Made by a program: the position numbers and the translations under genes. The notes beneath the pieces are model-generated. The model saw only the letters and a list, made by a program, of their open reading frames with translations, was not told where the DNA came from and searched no databases. Source: Rhodococcus zopfii NBRC 100606 = JCM 9919 (GTDB taxonomy: Bacteria; Actinomycetota; Actinomycetes; Mycobacteriales; Mycobacteriaceae). Taken from it: a stretch of 64,000 nt of DNA. Positions 38,370-47,532 of the stretch are shown here, one piece after another. The stretch lies in contig NZ_BCXI01000009.1 in NCBI RefSeq assembly GCF_001895025.1, forward strand, positions 89,710-153,709, in the 5' to 3' direction. Numbering within the stretch: position 1 is the stretch's first letter; each line of letters begins with the position of its first letter.

Positions 38370-39562
38370 TGAGCACGACCGGAATGCGCGGTGCGGCCGC
38401 GGTCGTCGGCGTCGCGGAGCAGCACTACCGGCGCGGCGAGGCCCCGCACGGTGAGAAGCGGATGCTCCTCGAATCCATCCTCGCGGCGTGCGCCGATGCC
38501 GGGGTGAATCCCCGCGAGATCGACGGTTTCGTCTCCTATGCGGGCGGAGCCAACGACGGGGCGATCCTCGGCGGCGCACTGCTGATCGACGAACTGCGCT
38601 GGTCGAACATGATGTGGGGCGGTGGCGGCGGCAGCGTCGCGGCCGCGATCACCAACGCCGCGGCCGCGATCGCCACCGGTCAGGCCGAGTGCGTCGTCGT
38701 GTACCGCGCGATGTCCCAGGCCGATACCGGGCGCCTCGGCTACGCGAAGTACCACTACGGCAGTCACTTCCTCGCCCACGGTGTCGGCTCGCCCGCGCAG
38801 ATCTGCGCGATGCGCACCCAGCGGATGCTCGAACACGGGGGAGTGCCACGCACCGCGATGCGGGCGCTGGTCCTCGCCGCATACCAGCACGCCCAGAACA
38901 ACCCGACCGCTCAGGGGTACGGTCGTCCGCTCGACGAGCAGACGTACGAGAACTCGCGCCTGATCGCCGAACCGTTCCATCTGTTCGACTGCTCGCGTGA
39001 GAGCGACGGCGCCGTCGCCCTCGTGCTCGTCTCCGCCGAGCGCGCGAAGACCCTGCGCCCGGACCCGGCGTACGTGATCGCCGGCGCGCAGGGCGCACCC
39101 GGCGGATTCTCCGAACTGATCGACAACGATCTCGGTGAGCAGTACTCGTCCGCCGGTTTCGGACCGGCCAACAACGGAAAACCCGGTGTGGCACAACGAC
39201 TCTGGTCGTACGCGGGTCTCGGGCCCGAGGATATCGACGTGGTGCAGGTCTACGAGAACTTCAGCGGACCGGCGGTCGCGGCTCTCATCGACCACGGTCT
39301 GTGCCCGTCCGGCGAGGCGGCCGGCACCGTCATGACGGTCGAGAACCTCACCGCCCCCACCGGAAAACTTCCGGTCAACACGAGCGGCGGTAACCTCGCG
39401 GACTCCTTCGTCAACGGGCTGAACCTCGCGGTCGAGGCCGTCCGCCAGATCCGTGGCACCTCCACCAACCCGGTGGCCGATGCGAAGACCTCGCTGTTCA
39501 TCGGCGGCCCCATGGCACCGCTCGTCAGTTCGGTGCTGTTCGGCCACGAAGACACCCTGTGA
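38369..39562 (+). CDS. Thiolase-fold protein without nucleophilic cysteine (aldolase-like)
   Basis: A 397-residue SCP2-thiolase-like protein. The nucleophile region reads MMWGGGGGSVAAAITNAAAA, so the reactive cysteine of true thiolases is absent. The later motifs VYENFSGPAVAALIDHGLC and LPVNTSGGNLADSFVNGLN are typical of the SCP2/Ltp2 branch. Together with the coupled DUF35 gene this fits a retro-aldolase rather than a thiolase. ATG 38369 overlaps the DUF35 stop. The aldehyde dehydrogenase 31 bp downstream could oxidise an aldehyde released by such cleavage (inference). Confidence 0.82.
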   Translation: MSTTGMRGAAAVVGVAEQHYRRGEAPHGEKRMLLESILAACADAGVNPREIDGFVSYAGGANDGAILGGALLIDELRWSNMMWGGGGGSVAAAITNAAAAIATGQAECVVVYRAMSQADTGRLGYAKYHYGSHFLAHGVGSPAQICAMRTQRMLEHGGVPRTAMRALVLAAYQHAQNNPTAQGYGRPLDEQTYENSRLIAEPFHLFDCSRESDGAVALVLVSAERAKTLRPDPAYVIAGAQGAPGGFSELIDNDLGEQYSSAGFGPANNGKPGVAQRLWSYAGLGPEDIDVVQVYENFSGPAVAALIDHGLCPSGEAAGTVMTVENLTAPTGKLPVNTSGGNLADSFVNGLNLAVEAVRQIRGTSTNPVADAKTSLFIGGPMAPLVSSVLFGHEDTL

Positions 39563-39593
39563 CGCCCATACCCTGCGATCCGAAAGGCACGAC

Positions 39594-41039
39594 ATGAACG
39601 ACGTGGACCGGAACGAGCTGTTCATCGGCGGCCGATGGGTCGCGCCGCAGTCCGGCGCCGGCACCGACGTTCTCGAAGCGGCAACCGGGAAGGTGCTCGG
39701 CCGCAGCGCCACGGCGTCGAACGCCGACATCGATGCCGCCGTGGCGGCGGCGCGCAGCGCCCTGAGCGGACCGTGGGGCGCTCTGTCCCCCACCGAACGT
39801 GCCGACCTGCTCGATCGGTTCGCCGGTGCGCTCAAGGCCCGCGGCCGGGACACCGCCCGGCTGGTCACCCGCGAGAACGGCATGCCGATCTCACTGTCCA
39901 ACGCCGTCAACGGTTTCGGCCCCGCGGCCATGGTCTCGTACTACGCCGGGCTGATCCGCAGTTCGACCGGTGACGACGTGCGCCCGAGCACCTTCGGGGG
40001 GCGGACCGTCGTCCGCCGGGAGCCCGTCGGTGTCGTCGCCGCGATCACGCCGTGGAACTACCCGCAGCCGCTCGCCGCCATGAAACTTGCACCGGCCCTC
40101 GCCGCGGGCTGCACCGTCGTGCTGAAGCCGGCCCCGGAGACCGCCCTCGACGCGTTCGTCTTCGCCGACGCCGCAGCCGACGCGGGATTGCCCGCTGGGG
40201 TCATCAATGTCGTGCCTGCCGGGCGCGAAGCAGGTGCCTACCTGGTGGAGCACCCGGGGGTCGACAAGGTCGCGTTCACCGGTTCCACCGCGGCGGGTCG
40301 CGCGATCGGCGAGGTGTGCGGACGGCTGCTGCGCCCGGTCACCCTCGAACTCGGCGGCAAATCCGCGTCGATCGTCACCGAGAACGCGGACCTGGATGTC
40401 TTCGCCGCCAACCTGCTCGAGGTGTCGCTGGTCAACAACGGTCAGACCTGTCACGCGAGCACCCGCATCCTGGCGCCACGCTCGCGTTACGACGAGGTCG
40501 TCGACGCCGTCACCGAGACCGTCCGTGCCCTCACCGTGGGGGATCCGCTGGATCCCGCCACCCAGATCGGGCCGCTCGTCTCGGAGGCGCAGCGCACCCG
40601 GGTGCTCGGCTACATCGAGGACGGGCGGGCCGCGGGCTACCGGATCACCACCGGCGGCTCGGCGCCTGCGTCGCAGCCGCTCGGCTGGTTCGTCGAACCG
40701 ACCGTCTTCGTCGACGTCGACAACTCGGCCCGCATCGCCCAGGAAGAGATCTTCGGTCCCGTCCTGACCGTCATTCCGTTCGCCGACGAGGACGAAGCCG
40801 TCGCGATCGCCAACGATTCCGAGTACGGCCTCGGCGGCACCGTGTGGACCACCGACGAACAGCACGGGTTCGACCTTGCCGCGCGGATCCACAGCGGCAC
40901 AATCGGAGTCAACCACTACGCGCTCGACCTCAACGCGCCGTTCGGCGGGGTCAAGGCGTCGGGACTGGGCCGCGAGCTCGGTCCCGAGGGCCTGGCGCCC
41001 TACTACACCGCGAAGTCGGTGTACTTCGGCACCCGCTGA
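39594..41039 (+). CDS. Aldehyde dehydrogenase (copy 1)
   Basis: A 481-residue NAD(P)-dependent aldehyde dehydrogenase. Motifs: ITPWNYPQPLAAMK (Asn), FTGSTAAGR cofactor loop, TLELGGKSA (catalytic Glu) and NNGQTCHAS (catalytic Cys), with EEIFGPVL. It would turn an aldehyde into an acid in the same pathway. ATG 39594 is preceded by GAAAGGCACGAC. It lies in the operon after the second thiolase-like gene and before the CaiB gene. A second aldehyde dehydrogenase is at 48377. Confidence 0.9.
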   Translation: MNDVDRNELFIGGRWVAPQSGAGTDVLEAATGKVLGRSATASNADIDAAVAAARSALSGPWGALSPTERADLLDRFAGALKARGRDTARLVTRENGMPISLSNAVNGFGPAAMVSYYAGLIRSSTGDDVRPSTFGGRTVVRREPVGVVAAITPWNYPQPLAAMKLAPALAAGCTVVLKPAPETALDAFVFADAAADAGLPAGVINVVPAGREAGAYLVEHPGVDKVAFTGSTAAGRAIGEVCGRLLRPVTLELGGKSASIVTENADLDVFAANLLEVSLVNNGQTCHASTRILAPRSRYDEVVDAVTETVRALTVGDPLDPATQIGPLVSEAQRTRVLGYIEDGRAAGYRITTGGSAPASQPLGWFVEPTVFVDVDNSARIAQEEIFGPVLTVIPFADEDEAVAIANDSEYGLGGTVWTTDEQHGFDLAARIHSGTIGVNHYALDLNAPFGGVKASGLGRELGPEGLAPYYTAKSVYFGTR

Positions 41040-41081
41040 CCGGCACCCGGACCGCGGCGCGCACACGATTTGGAGCACACG

Positions 41082-43508
41082 ATGGCACTACCCCTGCACG
41101 GTGTCCGAGTTCTGGACCTCACCGACGGGCTCGGAGAATCGGCGGGCCGATTCCTCGCCGATCTCGGCGCCGATGTCGTCCGGATCGAATGTCCGGGAGG
41201 CTCGGCGTCACGCACCGCGCCCCCGCTGCGGAACGGCGTGAGCATTCCGTTCGCGCTGCGGAACGCGAACAAGCGGGGAATCGTGCTCGACCTGGACGAC
41301 GACGCCGGACGGGACCGCCTGCGGGACCTCGCGTCGCACGCGGACATCCTCGTCGAATCCCTCGCCCCGGGCTACCTCGCCGAGCGCGGCGTGGGCGCGG
41401 CCGATCTGTGCCGCGTCAACCCGGAACTCGTCGCGGTCTCCGTCAGCGGTTTCGGTCAGGACGGTCCGTACCGCGAGTGGGCCTCGACCGAACAGGTGCT
41501 GTATGCCCTGTCCGGGGGGCTCTCGCGCTCCGGTGAGCCGGGGATGGCTCCGCTGCTGCCCCCGACCGGGCCGGCCGACGAGTCGGTCGGCGTGCACACG
41601 GCGTGGTCCGCGTTGCTCGCGTACTACGACCGGCTCCACACCGGACGCGGGCAGACCGTCGACATCTCCGCCTTCGAGGTCCTCGTGCACGGGTTCGACC
41701 CGGGCTTCGGTGTCCAGGGCTCGGCCGCGGCCGGCCGCTCCGAGGACTTTCCCCGGGGACGTCCCGACGCGGCCAACTTCTATCCGGTGTTCCGGTGCGC
41801 CGACGGTCAGGTCCGCATCGCCCTCCTCGCGAAGCGCCAGTGGCGCGCGATGTTCGAATGGCTCGGTGAGCCGGCGGAATTCGCGGATTCGAAGTTCGAC
41901 ACGATCCCGGCCCGGTTCGCCGCGTCCGATCGACTCAACCCGCTCATCGAGGAGTTGTTCAGCACCTACACCCGCGACCGACTGGTCGCGGAGGGGGCAC
42001 GCCGCGGCATCCCGATCGGCGGTGTCTCGACCGTCTCGGAGGTCCTCGAGACCGAACACTTCGCGGTGTCGGGCACGTTCGTGGACACCGAGATCGCCCC
42101 GGGAGTCTCTGCCCGGGTGCCCTCCGGGTATGCGACGATCGCGGGTGCCCGTGCCGGGATCCGGACCCGCGCACCCGGACTCGGTGAGCACACCGACGAG
42201 GTGCTCGGTGCTGTACCGGCCGACGCCGCACCGGTCGCCGCGCCCCGACACGAGGTGGGCACCAGACCGTTCGAGGGCCTGCGCGTACTGGACATGGGCG
42301 TCGTCGTGTTCGGCGCCGAACTCGGCCGCCAGTTCGCCGACTACGGTGCCGACGTCATCAAGATCGAGAATGCGGCCTTCCCCGACGGACTGCGGCAGTC
42401 CAAGCGGGGCAGTGCCCTCGCGGCCTCGGTCGCGTGGGGACACCGCAACCGCCGCAGCCTCGGCGTGAATCTGCGCGATCCCGAAGGCATCCGGATCTTC
42501 GAGAAGCTGGTCGCCGAGGCCGACATCGTCCTGGCGAATTTCAAACCCGGGACGCTCGCCTCGATGGGGTTGTCCTACGACCGGCTCACCGCGATCAACC
42601 CGCGCATCATCGTCTCGGAGAGCAGCGCCTTCGGAAGCGTCGGACCGTGGAACACGCGGCTGGGGTACGGACCGCTCGTGCGCGCCGCGTGCGGCGTGTC
42701 GGCGATGTGGCGGTACTCGGACACCTCCGACGGGCTGTGCGACGGATCGACCGTGTACCCGGACCACATCGCCGGGCAGGTCGCGGCGACCGTGGTCCTT
42801 GCCGCCCTCGTCGAGCGGCTCCGCACGGGCACGGGCACCGAGATCGAGGTCGCGCAGGCCGATACCGCGATAGTCCAGCTCGGGACCATCCTGGCCGCGG
42901 AGTCCCTCGAACCCGGCTCGATTCACGCCCCGGGCAATTCCGACCCCTACCGCGCGCCGTCGGGTGTGTTCGCGTGTGCCGGTGACGACGAGTGGTGTGT
43001 CGTCACGGTTCGTGACGACGCGGACTGGACGCGACTGTGCGCCGTCGTCGGGCGGCCCGAGCTCGCCGATGATCCGCGTTTCGCCACCACCGAGCTGCGG
43101 ATTCGGCACCGTGCAGAGGCCGATGAGGTGCTCGCGGGCTGGCTGGCGCTCCGTTCGCCGACCGAGGCGATGGAAACCCTGCAGGCGTCCGGCGTGCCGG
43201 CGGGTGCAATGGTCCGGCTGCCCGAGTTGCTCACCGACCCGCAGCTCGTCGCGCGGGGTGCGTACACAGAGCTCGAACACGAGATGCTGCCCGCGGCCTT
43301 GCCGACGGCCAAGCAGGTGGCGCACTTCTCGACGTTGCCGGACTGGCCGCTGCGGCAGGCGCCGCTCTCCGGGCAGCAGACCCGGGAGATCTGCGAGGAG
43401 ATTCTCGGTCTGAGCTCGGCCGAGATCGACTCCCTGGTGCGCGAGGGTGTTCTGCAGCCGGCCGCCGGCGATCCGGCGCTGGAGGAGGCGGCTTCCTCCA
43501 CGGTGTGA
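41082..43508 (+). CDS. Double-length CaiB/BaiF family CoA-transferase
   Basis: An 808-residue protein made of two class III CoA-transferase units in tandem. Unit 1 spans about 1-385 (LHGVRVLDLTDGLGESAGR, ADVVRIECPGG, GQTVDISAFE) and unit 2 about 398-795 (FEGLRVLDMGVVVFGAELGR, ADVIKIENAAF, GTEIEVAQAD). Normal members are about 400 residues and dimerise as interlocked rings, so this fusion could form a self-contained dimer. It should move CoA between acids, for example to activate a pathway acid without ATP. ATG 41082 follows TTGGAG; TTG 41070 is less likely. A small DUF1059 gene follows. Confidence 0.88.
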   Translation: MALPLHGVRVLDLTDGLGESAGRFLADLGADVVRIECPGGSASRTAPPLRNGVSIPFALRNANKRGIVLDLDDDAGRDRLRDLASHADILVESLAPGYLAERGVGAADLCRVNPELVAVSVSGFGQDGPYREWASTEQVLYALSGGLSRSGEPGMAPLLPPTGPADESVGVHTAWSALLAYYDRLHTGRGQTVDISAFEVLVHGFDPGFGVQGSAAAGRSEDFPRGRPDAANFYPVFRCADGQVRIALLAKRQWRAMFEWLGEPAEFADSKFDTIPARFAASDRLNPLIEELFSTYTRDRLVAEGARRGIPIGGVSTVSEVLETEHFAVSGTFVDTEIAPGVSARVPSGYATIAGARAGIRTRAPGLGEHTDEVLGAVPADAAPVAAPRHEVGTRPFEGLRVLDMGVVVFGAELGRQFADYGADVIKIENAAFPDGLRQSKRGSALAASVAWGHRNRRSLGVNLRDPEGIRIFEKLVAEADIVLANFKPGTLASMGLSYDRLTAINPRIIVSESSAFGSVGPWNTRLGYGPLVRAACGVSAMWRYSDTSDGLCDGSTVYPDHIAGQVAATVVLAALVERLRTGTGTEIEVAQADTAIVQLGTILAAESLEPGSIHAPGNSDPYRAPSGVFACAGDDEWCVVTVRDDADWTRLCAVVGRPELADDPRFATTELRIRHRAEADEVLAGWLALRSPTEAMETLQASGVPAGAMVRLPELLTDPQLVARGAYTELEHEMLPAALPTAKQVAHFSTLPDWPLRQAPLSGQQTREICEEILGLSSAEIDSLVREGVLQPAAGDPALEEAASSTV

Positions 43509-43572
43509 CCGAGCCGGTCACAGATCTACCCGAATATCCGCTGAACTCGTTGGAACGGAAGGGCCGAGCGAT

Positions 43573-43725
43573 ATGAGAATGAAGACGAGATTGTCCTGCC
43601 CGTGTGGCGTTGCGATCACCGGCACCGATGAGGACGATCTGGTGGAGAAGACGCAAGCGCACCTGACCGAGTCGCATCCGGGAATGGAGTACTCGCGCGA
43701 CGAGATCCTGTTCATCGCATATTGA
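43573..43725 (+). CDS. Small DUF1059-like protein
   Basis: A 50-residue protein matching the DUF1059 pattern: a CxC pair near the start (RLSCPCGVAITG), acidic DEDDLVEKTQAHLTESHPG and the closing YSRDEILFIAY. Such proteins are widespread and uncharacterised; the two cysteines and two histidines could bind a metal. ATG 43573 is preceded by AACGGAAGGGCC-type purine-rich sequence. It ends the rightward operon just before a strong terminator. Confidence 0.75.
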   Translation: MRMKTRLSCPCGVAITGTDEDDLVEKTQAHLTESHPGMEYSRDEILFIAY

Positions 43726-43764
43726 CGGTGACGCTGCCGGCCACCCGAACACGGAGCCGAAACA

Positions 43765-43797
43765 AGGACGGGACCCGATTCGATCGGGTCCCGTCCT
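43765..43797. terminator. Strong bidirectional hairpin terminator
   Basis: Perfect 15-bp arms (43765-43779 and 43783-43797) with a 3-base loop, GC-rich. It lies between the DUF1059 gene and the convergent acyl-CoA dehydrogenase, so it can end transcription from both directions. Confidence 0.88.
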
Positions 43798-43813
43798 CGT
43801 TGGTCGGGTGAAG

Positions 43814-44965
43814 TCAGGCCTTCAGGAGATCGCGGTGGATGATCTCCTTCATGATCTCGTTGGTGCCACCGTAGATGCGCTGGATGCGCGCATCGATGAA
43901 CGCCTTCGCGACCGGGTATTCCATCATGTAGCCGTAGCCGCCGTGGAACTGGACACCGGCGTCGATGACACGGCCCTGCAGCTCGGTCGCCCACAGCTTG
44001 GCTTTCGACGCGTCGACCGCCGTGAGCGTGCCCTTGTTGTACTCGCGGACGCAGCGGTCGATATAGGTGCGTGAAACCTCGACGGCCGTCTGTAGTTCCG
44101 CGAGCGTGAAGCCTAGCCCCTGGAACTCGCCGATTCGCCGGCCGAATGCGGTGCGCTCCTTGACGTAGTCGAGCGTCCAGCCCATCACGGCTTCGGCCGA
44201 CATCTGCGCGGCGATCCCGATACCGAGCCGTTCGAGCGGCAGCGACTGCATGAGATAGCGGAAGCCGCCGCCGAGCTCACCGAGGAGGTTCTCCTTCGGG
44301 ACGTGCACGTCCGAGAAGAACAGCTCGGCGGTGTCCTGCGCGTGCAGGCCGACCTTGTCGAGCTTGCGGCCGCGGGAGAAGCCCGGCATGCCCTCCTCGA
44401 CGACGAACAGGCTGAAGTCACGCGAACCGGCGCTGTCGCCCGTCCGTGCGAACACGATGACGAGATCGGCGAGGATACCGCTCGTGATGAACGTCTTGGA
44501 TCCGTTGAGGATCCAGCCGTCGCCGGCCGCGACCGCAGTGGTGGTGATGCCCCGCAGGTCGCTGCCGGCGGCGGGCTCGCTCATCGCGATGGCACCGATG
44601 GTCTCGCCCGTGACGAACCCGGGGAGCCACCGCCGCTTCTGCTCGTCGTTCCCGTGGCGCAGCAGGTAGTTCAGGACGATGTCGTCGTTCGTCGAGAACC
44701 CGGATTGCAGTGCCGAGGCGCCGACCCGGGCGATCTCGGATTGGATCACCACCCGGAACCGGTAGTCGGTCGCCCCGACGCCTCCGAAGTCTTCGGGGAC
44801 GGACAGGCCGAGCAGGCCCTGTGCCCCGGCGGCCAGCCAGGTGTCCCGGTCGATGAGCCGGTCCGCGTCCCATTTCTCGAGGTTCGGCACGACGTGTCTG
44901 TCGACGAAGCCCCGGACCGAGTCGCGGAAAAGCAGGTGGTCCTGCTCGAAGAGATCGCTCTCCAC
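43814..44965 (-). CDS. Acyl-CoA dehydrogenase
   Basis: A 383-residue flavoprotein that introduces a 2,3 double bond in an acyl-CoA. Seen: IGAIAMSEPAAGSDLRGITT (FAD/substrate loop), WILNGSKTFITSG, and RIYGGTNEIMKEII with the catalytic glutamate region. Length is normal for the family. The start is GTG 44965 with AGGAGG upstream. It is downstream of the second Rieske oxygenase on the same strand (48 bp), so both likely share a transcript driven from about 46270. Confidence 0.92.
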   Translation of the reverse strand: MESDLFEQDHLLFRDSVRGFVDRHVVPNLEKWDADRLIDRDTWLAAGAQGLLGLSVPEDFGGVGATDYRFRVVIQSEIARVGASALQSGFSTNDDIVLNYLLRHGNDEQKRRWLPGFVTGETIGAIAMSEPAAGSDLRGITTTAVAAGDGWILNGSKTFITSGILADLVIVFARTGDSAGSRDFSLFVVEEGMPGFSRGRKLDKVGLHAQDTAELFFSDVHVPKENLLGELGGGFRYLMQSLPLERLGIGIAAQMSAEAVMGWTLDYVKERTAFGRRIGEFQGLGFTLAELQTAVEVSRTYIDRCVREYNKGTLTAVDASKAKLWATELQGRVIDAGVQFHGGYGYMMEYPVAKAFIDARIQRIYGGTNEIMKEIIHRDLLKA

Positions 44966-45013
44966 GTGATCCTCCTGATGTGCGGCGCCCGAGGGGCGCC
45001 GCGTGGTTCTGTG

Positions 45014-46183
45014 TCAGTTCCCGTGCACGAGCTGCTGGATCGAGCGCCGGAACACCTGGTTGGCGACCTCGTTGCGACCCAGGAGCATGTTGCCGGCGTT
45101 CGCGCTGGCCATCGCGCGCTGTGAGTCGCGCAGGATCGGGAAGTCCTCGTTGTGGAGCACCGCGATGAGGATCTCGATGTTCTTGTCCCACCGCCGGTTG
45201 TAGCTTTCCTCGGTCATGCCGCTGTTCTCGACCGTCGGGCAGATCAGCCGGATCTCCATGTGGCAGCGGCCCGGATCGGTGCGGTCGGGCCGGAACGTGA
45301 GCAGCTGGTAGTGGTCGGGCTGGCGCAGCAGGGTGCTGTTCGGTCCGAGGAAGTGGGTTTCGGTGGTGTGCTCGGCGAGACTGCGATCGCCGGGATCCTC
45401 CTCGATCCACCGGTCGATCGTCTTGCGCAGGTTCATGAACCGGCAGTGATGACCGAAGTCCTCGAACGACATCACGTTGGTGTGGATGTGCTTGGCTGCG
45501 GTGTTCGGGTGCGCGTACTGGATGTGGTAACCGTCGAGGAACGCGTCCTGCATGAGCTTCCAGTTGACGGGCTCGTCGAACACCTTCGTCCGGGTGGTCA
45601 CCAGGGTGTCGAGGTTGTGTGACGCGAGGATGGCGTCCATCTCCGGGCCGAGCCAGTCCGCGACGTCGATGGTGGCGTCGGCGTCGTCGATCATCCAGAT
45701 GAAGCCGTGCCGTTCCTCGGTGGGGAGCTGGATCAGGTTCCGTTCCTCACGGTCGGCCTCGCCGAACGTGTTGTCGCGGGTGATGGTCCGCAGCGTTCCG
45801 TCGGTGTCGTATGACCAGCGGTGGTACGGGCACGAGAACAGCCGGCAGCGACCCTTCTCTTCCTTCTCGACCATCGCGCCGCGGTGCCGGCACTGGTTCA
45901 CCAGGGTCTTGACGCTGCCGTCACGCTGGCGCACCACGATGACGTTGTTGCGGGGGAGTTCGAGCGTGATGAAGTCGCCGGCCTTGGGGATCTCGGAACC
46001 GTGGGCGACGATCGACGGCACGGTGCCGAACACTCGGTCGCGTTCGAGCTTCGCGACGTCGGGATCGATGAACTCGCGGGGTTCGAACCAAGTGATGTGC
46101 TCGAACTCGTCGGTGGTGTCGTTGCGCAGGTGATCGAGCGCTCGGCGAATCCGCTCCTCGGTGGGAATTCCGACCTCTGTCAT
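45014..46183 (-). CDS. Rieske non-heme iron oxygenase, alpha subunit (copy 2)
   Basis: A 389-residue paralogue of the gene at 34726. Rieske ligands: Cys98-x-His100 and Cys118-x2-His121 (NQCRHRGAM, CPYHRWSY). Catalytic iron site: Asp217 with His220 and His225 (DGYHIQYAHPN). It is alpha-only. It leads a leftward pair with the acyl-CoA dehydrogenase and has its own promoter with a perfect inverted repeat (46255-46277). The electron donor is probably the reductase at 52416. The substrate is unknown, and having two related oxygenases suggests two hydroxylation or demethylation steps or two substrates. Confidence 0.88.
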   Translation of the reverse strand: MTEVGIPTEERIRRALDHLRNDTTDEFEHITWFEPREFIDPDVAKLERDRVFGTVPSIVAHGSEIPKAGDFITLELPRNNVIVVRQRDGSVKTLVNQCRHRGAMVEKEEKGRCRLFSCPYHRWSYDTDGTLRTITRDNTFGEADREERNLIQLPTEERHGFIWMIDDADATIDVADWLGPEMDAILASHNLDTLVTTRTKVFDEPVNWKLMQDAFLDGYHIQYAHPNTAAKHIHTNVMSFEDFGHHCRFMNLRKTIDRWIEEDPGDRSLAEHTTETHFLGPNSTLLRQPDHYQLLTFRPDRTDPGRCHMEIRLICPTVENSGMTEESYNRRWDKNIEILIAVLHNEDFPILRDSQRAMASANAGNMLLGRNEVANQVFRRSIQQLVHGN

Positions 46184-46254
46184 GGGTGGCCTCCAGAGTG
46201 TTGCGGAGCGGTGCCTTCGCAGGGCCTCGGCTCCGGCTGTGGTTCGGTTCCTCC

Positions 46255-46285
46255 TAAATCTAACCCATGTAGATTTAAGTGTAAA
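46255..46285 (-). promoter_or_regulatory. Leftward promoter with perfect inverted repeat over spacer and -10
   Basis: On the minus strand: -35 TTTACA (46285-46280), 17-bp spacer, -10 TAGATT (46262-46257), 74 bp before the Rieske start. TAAATCTA and TAGATTTA (46255-46262 and 46270-46277) form a perfect inverted repeat with 8-bp arms and a 7-bp gap covering spacer and -10. It should bind a dimeric repressor. A further copy of GTTAGATTTA lies at 46327-46336, next to a rightward -10 for the GNAT gene. Confidence 0.65.
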
Positions 46286-46369
46286 TGTCGGATGGTCGTC
46301 GCCATTGCGGGCCTATACCGAAGGTCGTTAGATTTATGGCGGAATATCGGCAGATGAGGAGTGATGACG

Positions 46370-47356
46370 ATGATCTCGTACCAATGGTCTCCCGAGGTGG
46401 AGCCCGCCGATCGCGACGAGGTGCTGAATCTGGTGACAACGTCCGCCGAGTACGACGCGGAGGCCGGCTTCTCCTGGATCTCCCCGGCTGACGTCTCCGC
46501 GGTCGGGGCCGGGGGCACGCGGATCTCCCATCTCGTGATCAAGGCGCGCAGGGATCTCAGCGCGCGCGAGGACGCGCCCCTGGTGATCGTCGGGTACCTG
46601 CACCTGCGGGTCGACGGCGACGGCTTGGGCACCGTGCGGTTCGTCGTCCATCCCGACTACCGCTCGCGGGGCATTGCCACCACCCTGGTCGAGGAGGTCG
46701 GCCTGCGCACCGACGCGGAAGAGGGCTGGGAGGGGAGTGGTGCCAAGGCGCTGCGCTGCTGGGCGTACGGCACCCACCCCGCGTCCGAGCGTCTCACCCG
46801 TCGTTTCGGGATCGATACCGTAGCGCGGCAGTGGACGCTGTTCCGGCACCTGTCCGGGCCGTTCGCCGGCCCGATCGAACCCGTCGTCCTGCCGGGTGAC
46901 GTCACCCTCGCGGAGGCGGCGCCGCTCGATGATCCCGAGTCGTCGCGAGCGATCGGCGACGTTCTGCTCGGCGCCGCAATGGGAAACGGGCACCGGGAGC
47001 GTCTGGCCGACGAGATTCGCGCCGGATCGGGCAGTGTGATCGTGGCGCGGGACGGATCCGGGCGAAGCATCGGATTCGTCTGGGTGAAACCGGATCTCGC
47101 GTCGCATCTGGGCCTGGCTGCGGCGTCGATCCGTGCGCTGGTGACCACGGAGGAGGCGCGCGGGTCCGGAATCGGCACGGCGCTGACGACGCGCGCTCTC
47201 GAAGTCCTCGGCGAGGCGGGCGCGCAGCTCGCGCTGATGCGCATCGACCCGAAAGATGCAGGTGCCGTGCGCATGTGCCGGCTGCTGGGATTCGAGCAGG
47301 AGGACGAGCACTCGTGCTATCAGGTCGGTGGGTGGGCCACCGAGCCCGGCTTCTGA
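46370..47356 (+). CDS. Tandem GNAT acetyltransferase (MshD-like architecture)
   Basis: About 328 residues containing two GNAT folds, as in mycothiol synthase MshD. The first has VRFVVHPDYRSRGIATTLVEEV (acetyl-CoA loop near residue 90). The second has IRALVTTEEARGSGIGTALTTRALEVL and ALMRIDPKDAGAVRMCRLLGFEQ (about 240-310). It may acetylate a small molecule; identity with MshD is not claimed, since sequence outside the acetyl-CoA loops looks different. Start ATG 46370 is eight bases from AGGAG (46357-46361); ATG 46364 is possible. It is divergent from the Rieske gene. Confidence 0.78.
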   Translation: MISYQWSPEVEPADRDEVLNLVTTSAEYDAEAGFSWISPADVSAVGAGGTRISHLVIKARRDLSAREDAPLVIVGYLHLRVDGDGLGTVRFVVHPDYRSRGIATTLVEEVGLRTDAEEGWEGSGAKALRCWAYGTHPASERLTRRFGIDTVARQWTLFRHLSGPFAGPIEPVVLPGDVTLAEAAPLDDPESSRAIGDVLLGAAMGNGHRERLADEIRAGSGSVIVARDGSGRSIGFVWVKPDLASHLGLAAASIRALVTTEEARGSGIGTALTTRALEVLGEAGAQLALMRIDPKDAGAVRMCRLLGFEQEDEHSCYQVGGWATEPGF

Positions 47357-47378
47357 TTCACACCTTTACAAATAACGA

Positions 47379-47420
47379 TCTATGTTCGGTGTTGACCTAA
47401 CGGCTGTAGGCGGCTACCGT
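47379..47420 (+). promoter_or_regulatory. Promoter of SDR-aldehyde dehydrogenase operon
   Basis: TTGACC (47392-47397), 17-bp spacer and TACCGT (47415-47420) form a promoter about 110 bp before the SDR start. Just upstream lies ACAAATAACGATC-TATGTT (from 47379), similar to the box at 56107 (ACAAGTAACGAATCTTGT), so this operon may belong to the same regulon. That match is weaker than the others. Confidence 0.5.
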
Positions 47421-47532
47421 CTGTGTCGTGGCTCACAGGCAGTGTGGGCCGAGGTCAATTCGATCGTTCGACAGTCCCCGCCGCCGGCGCCCGCGCGCGC
47501 CCGCCGGGACTCGTACTCGGAGAGGAACACCC

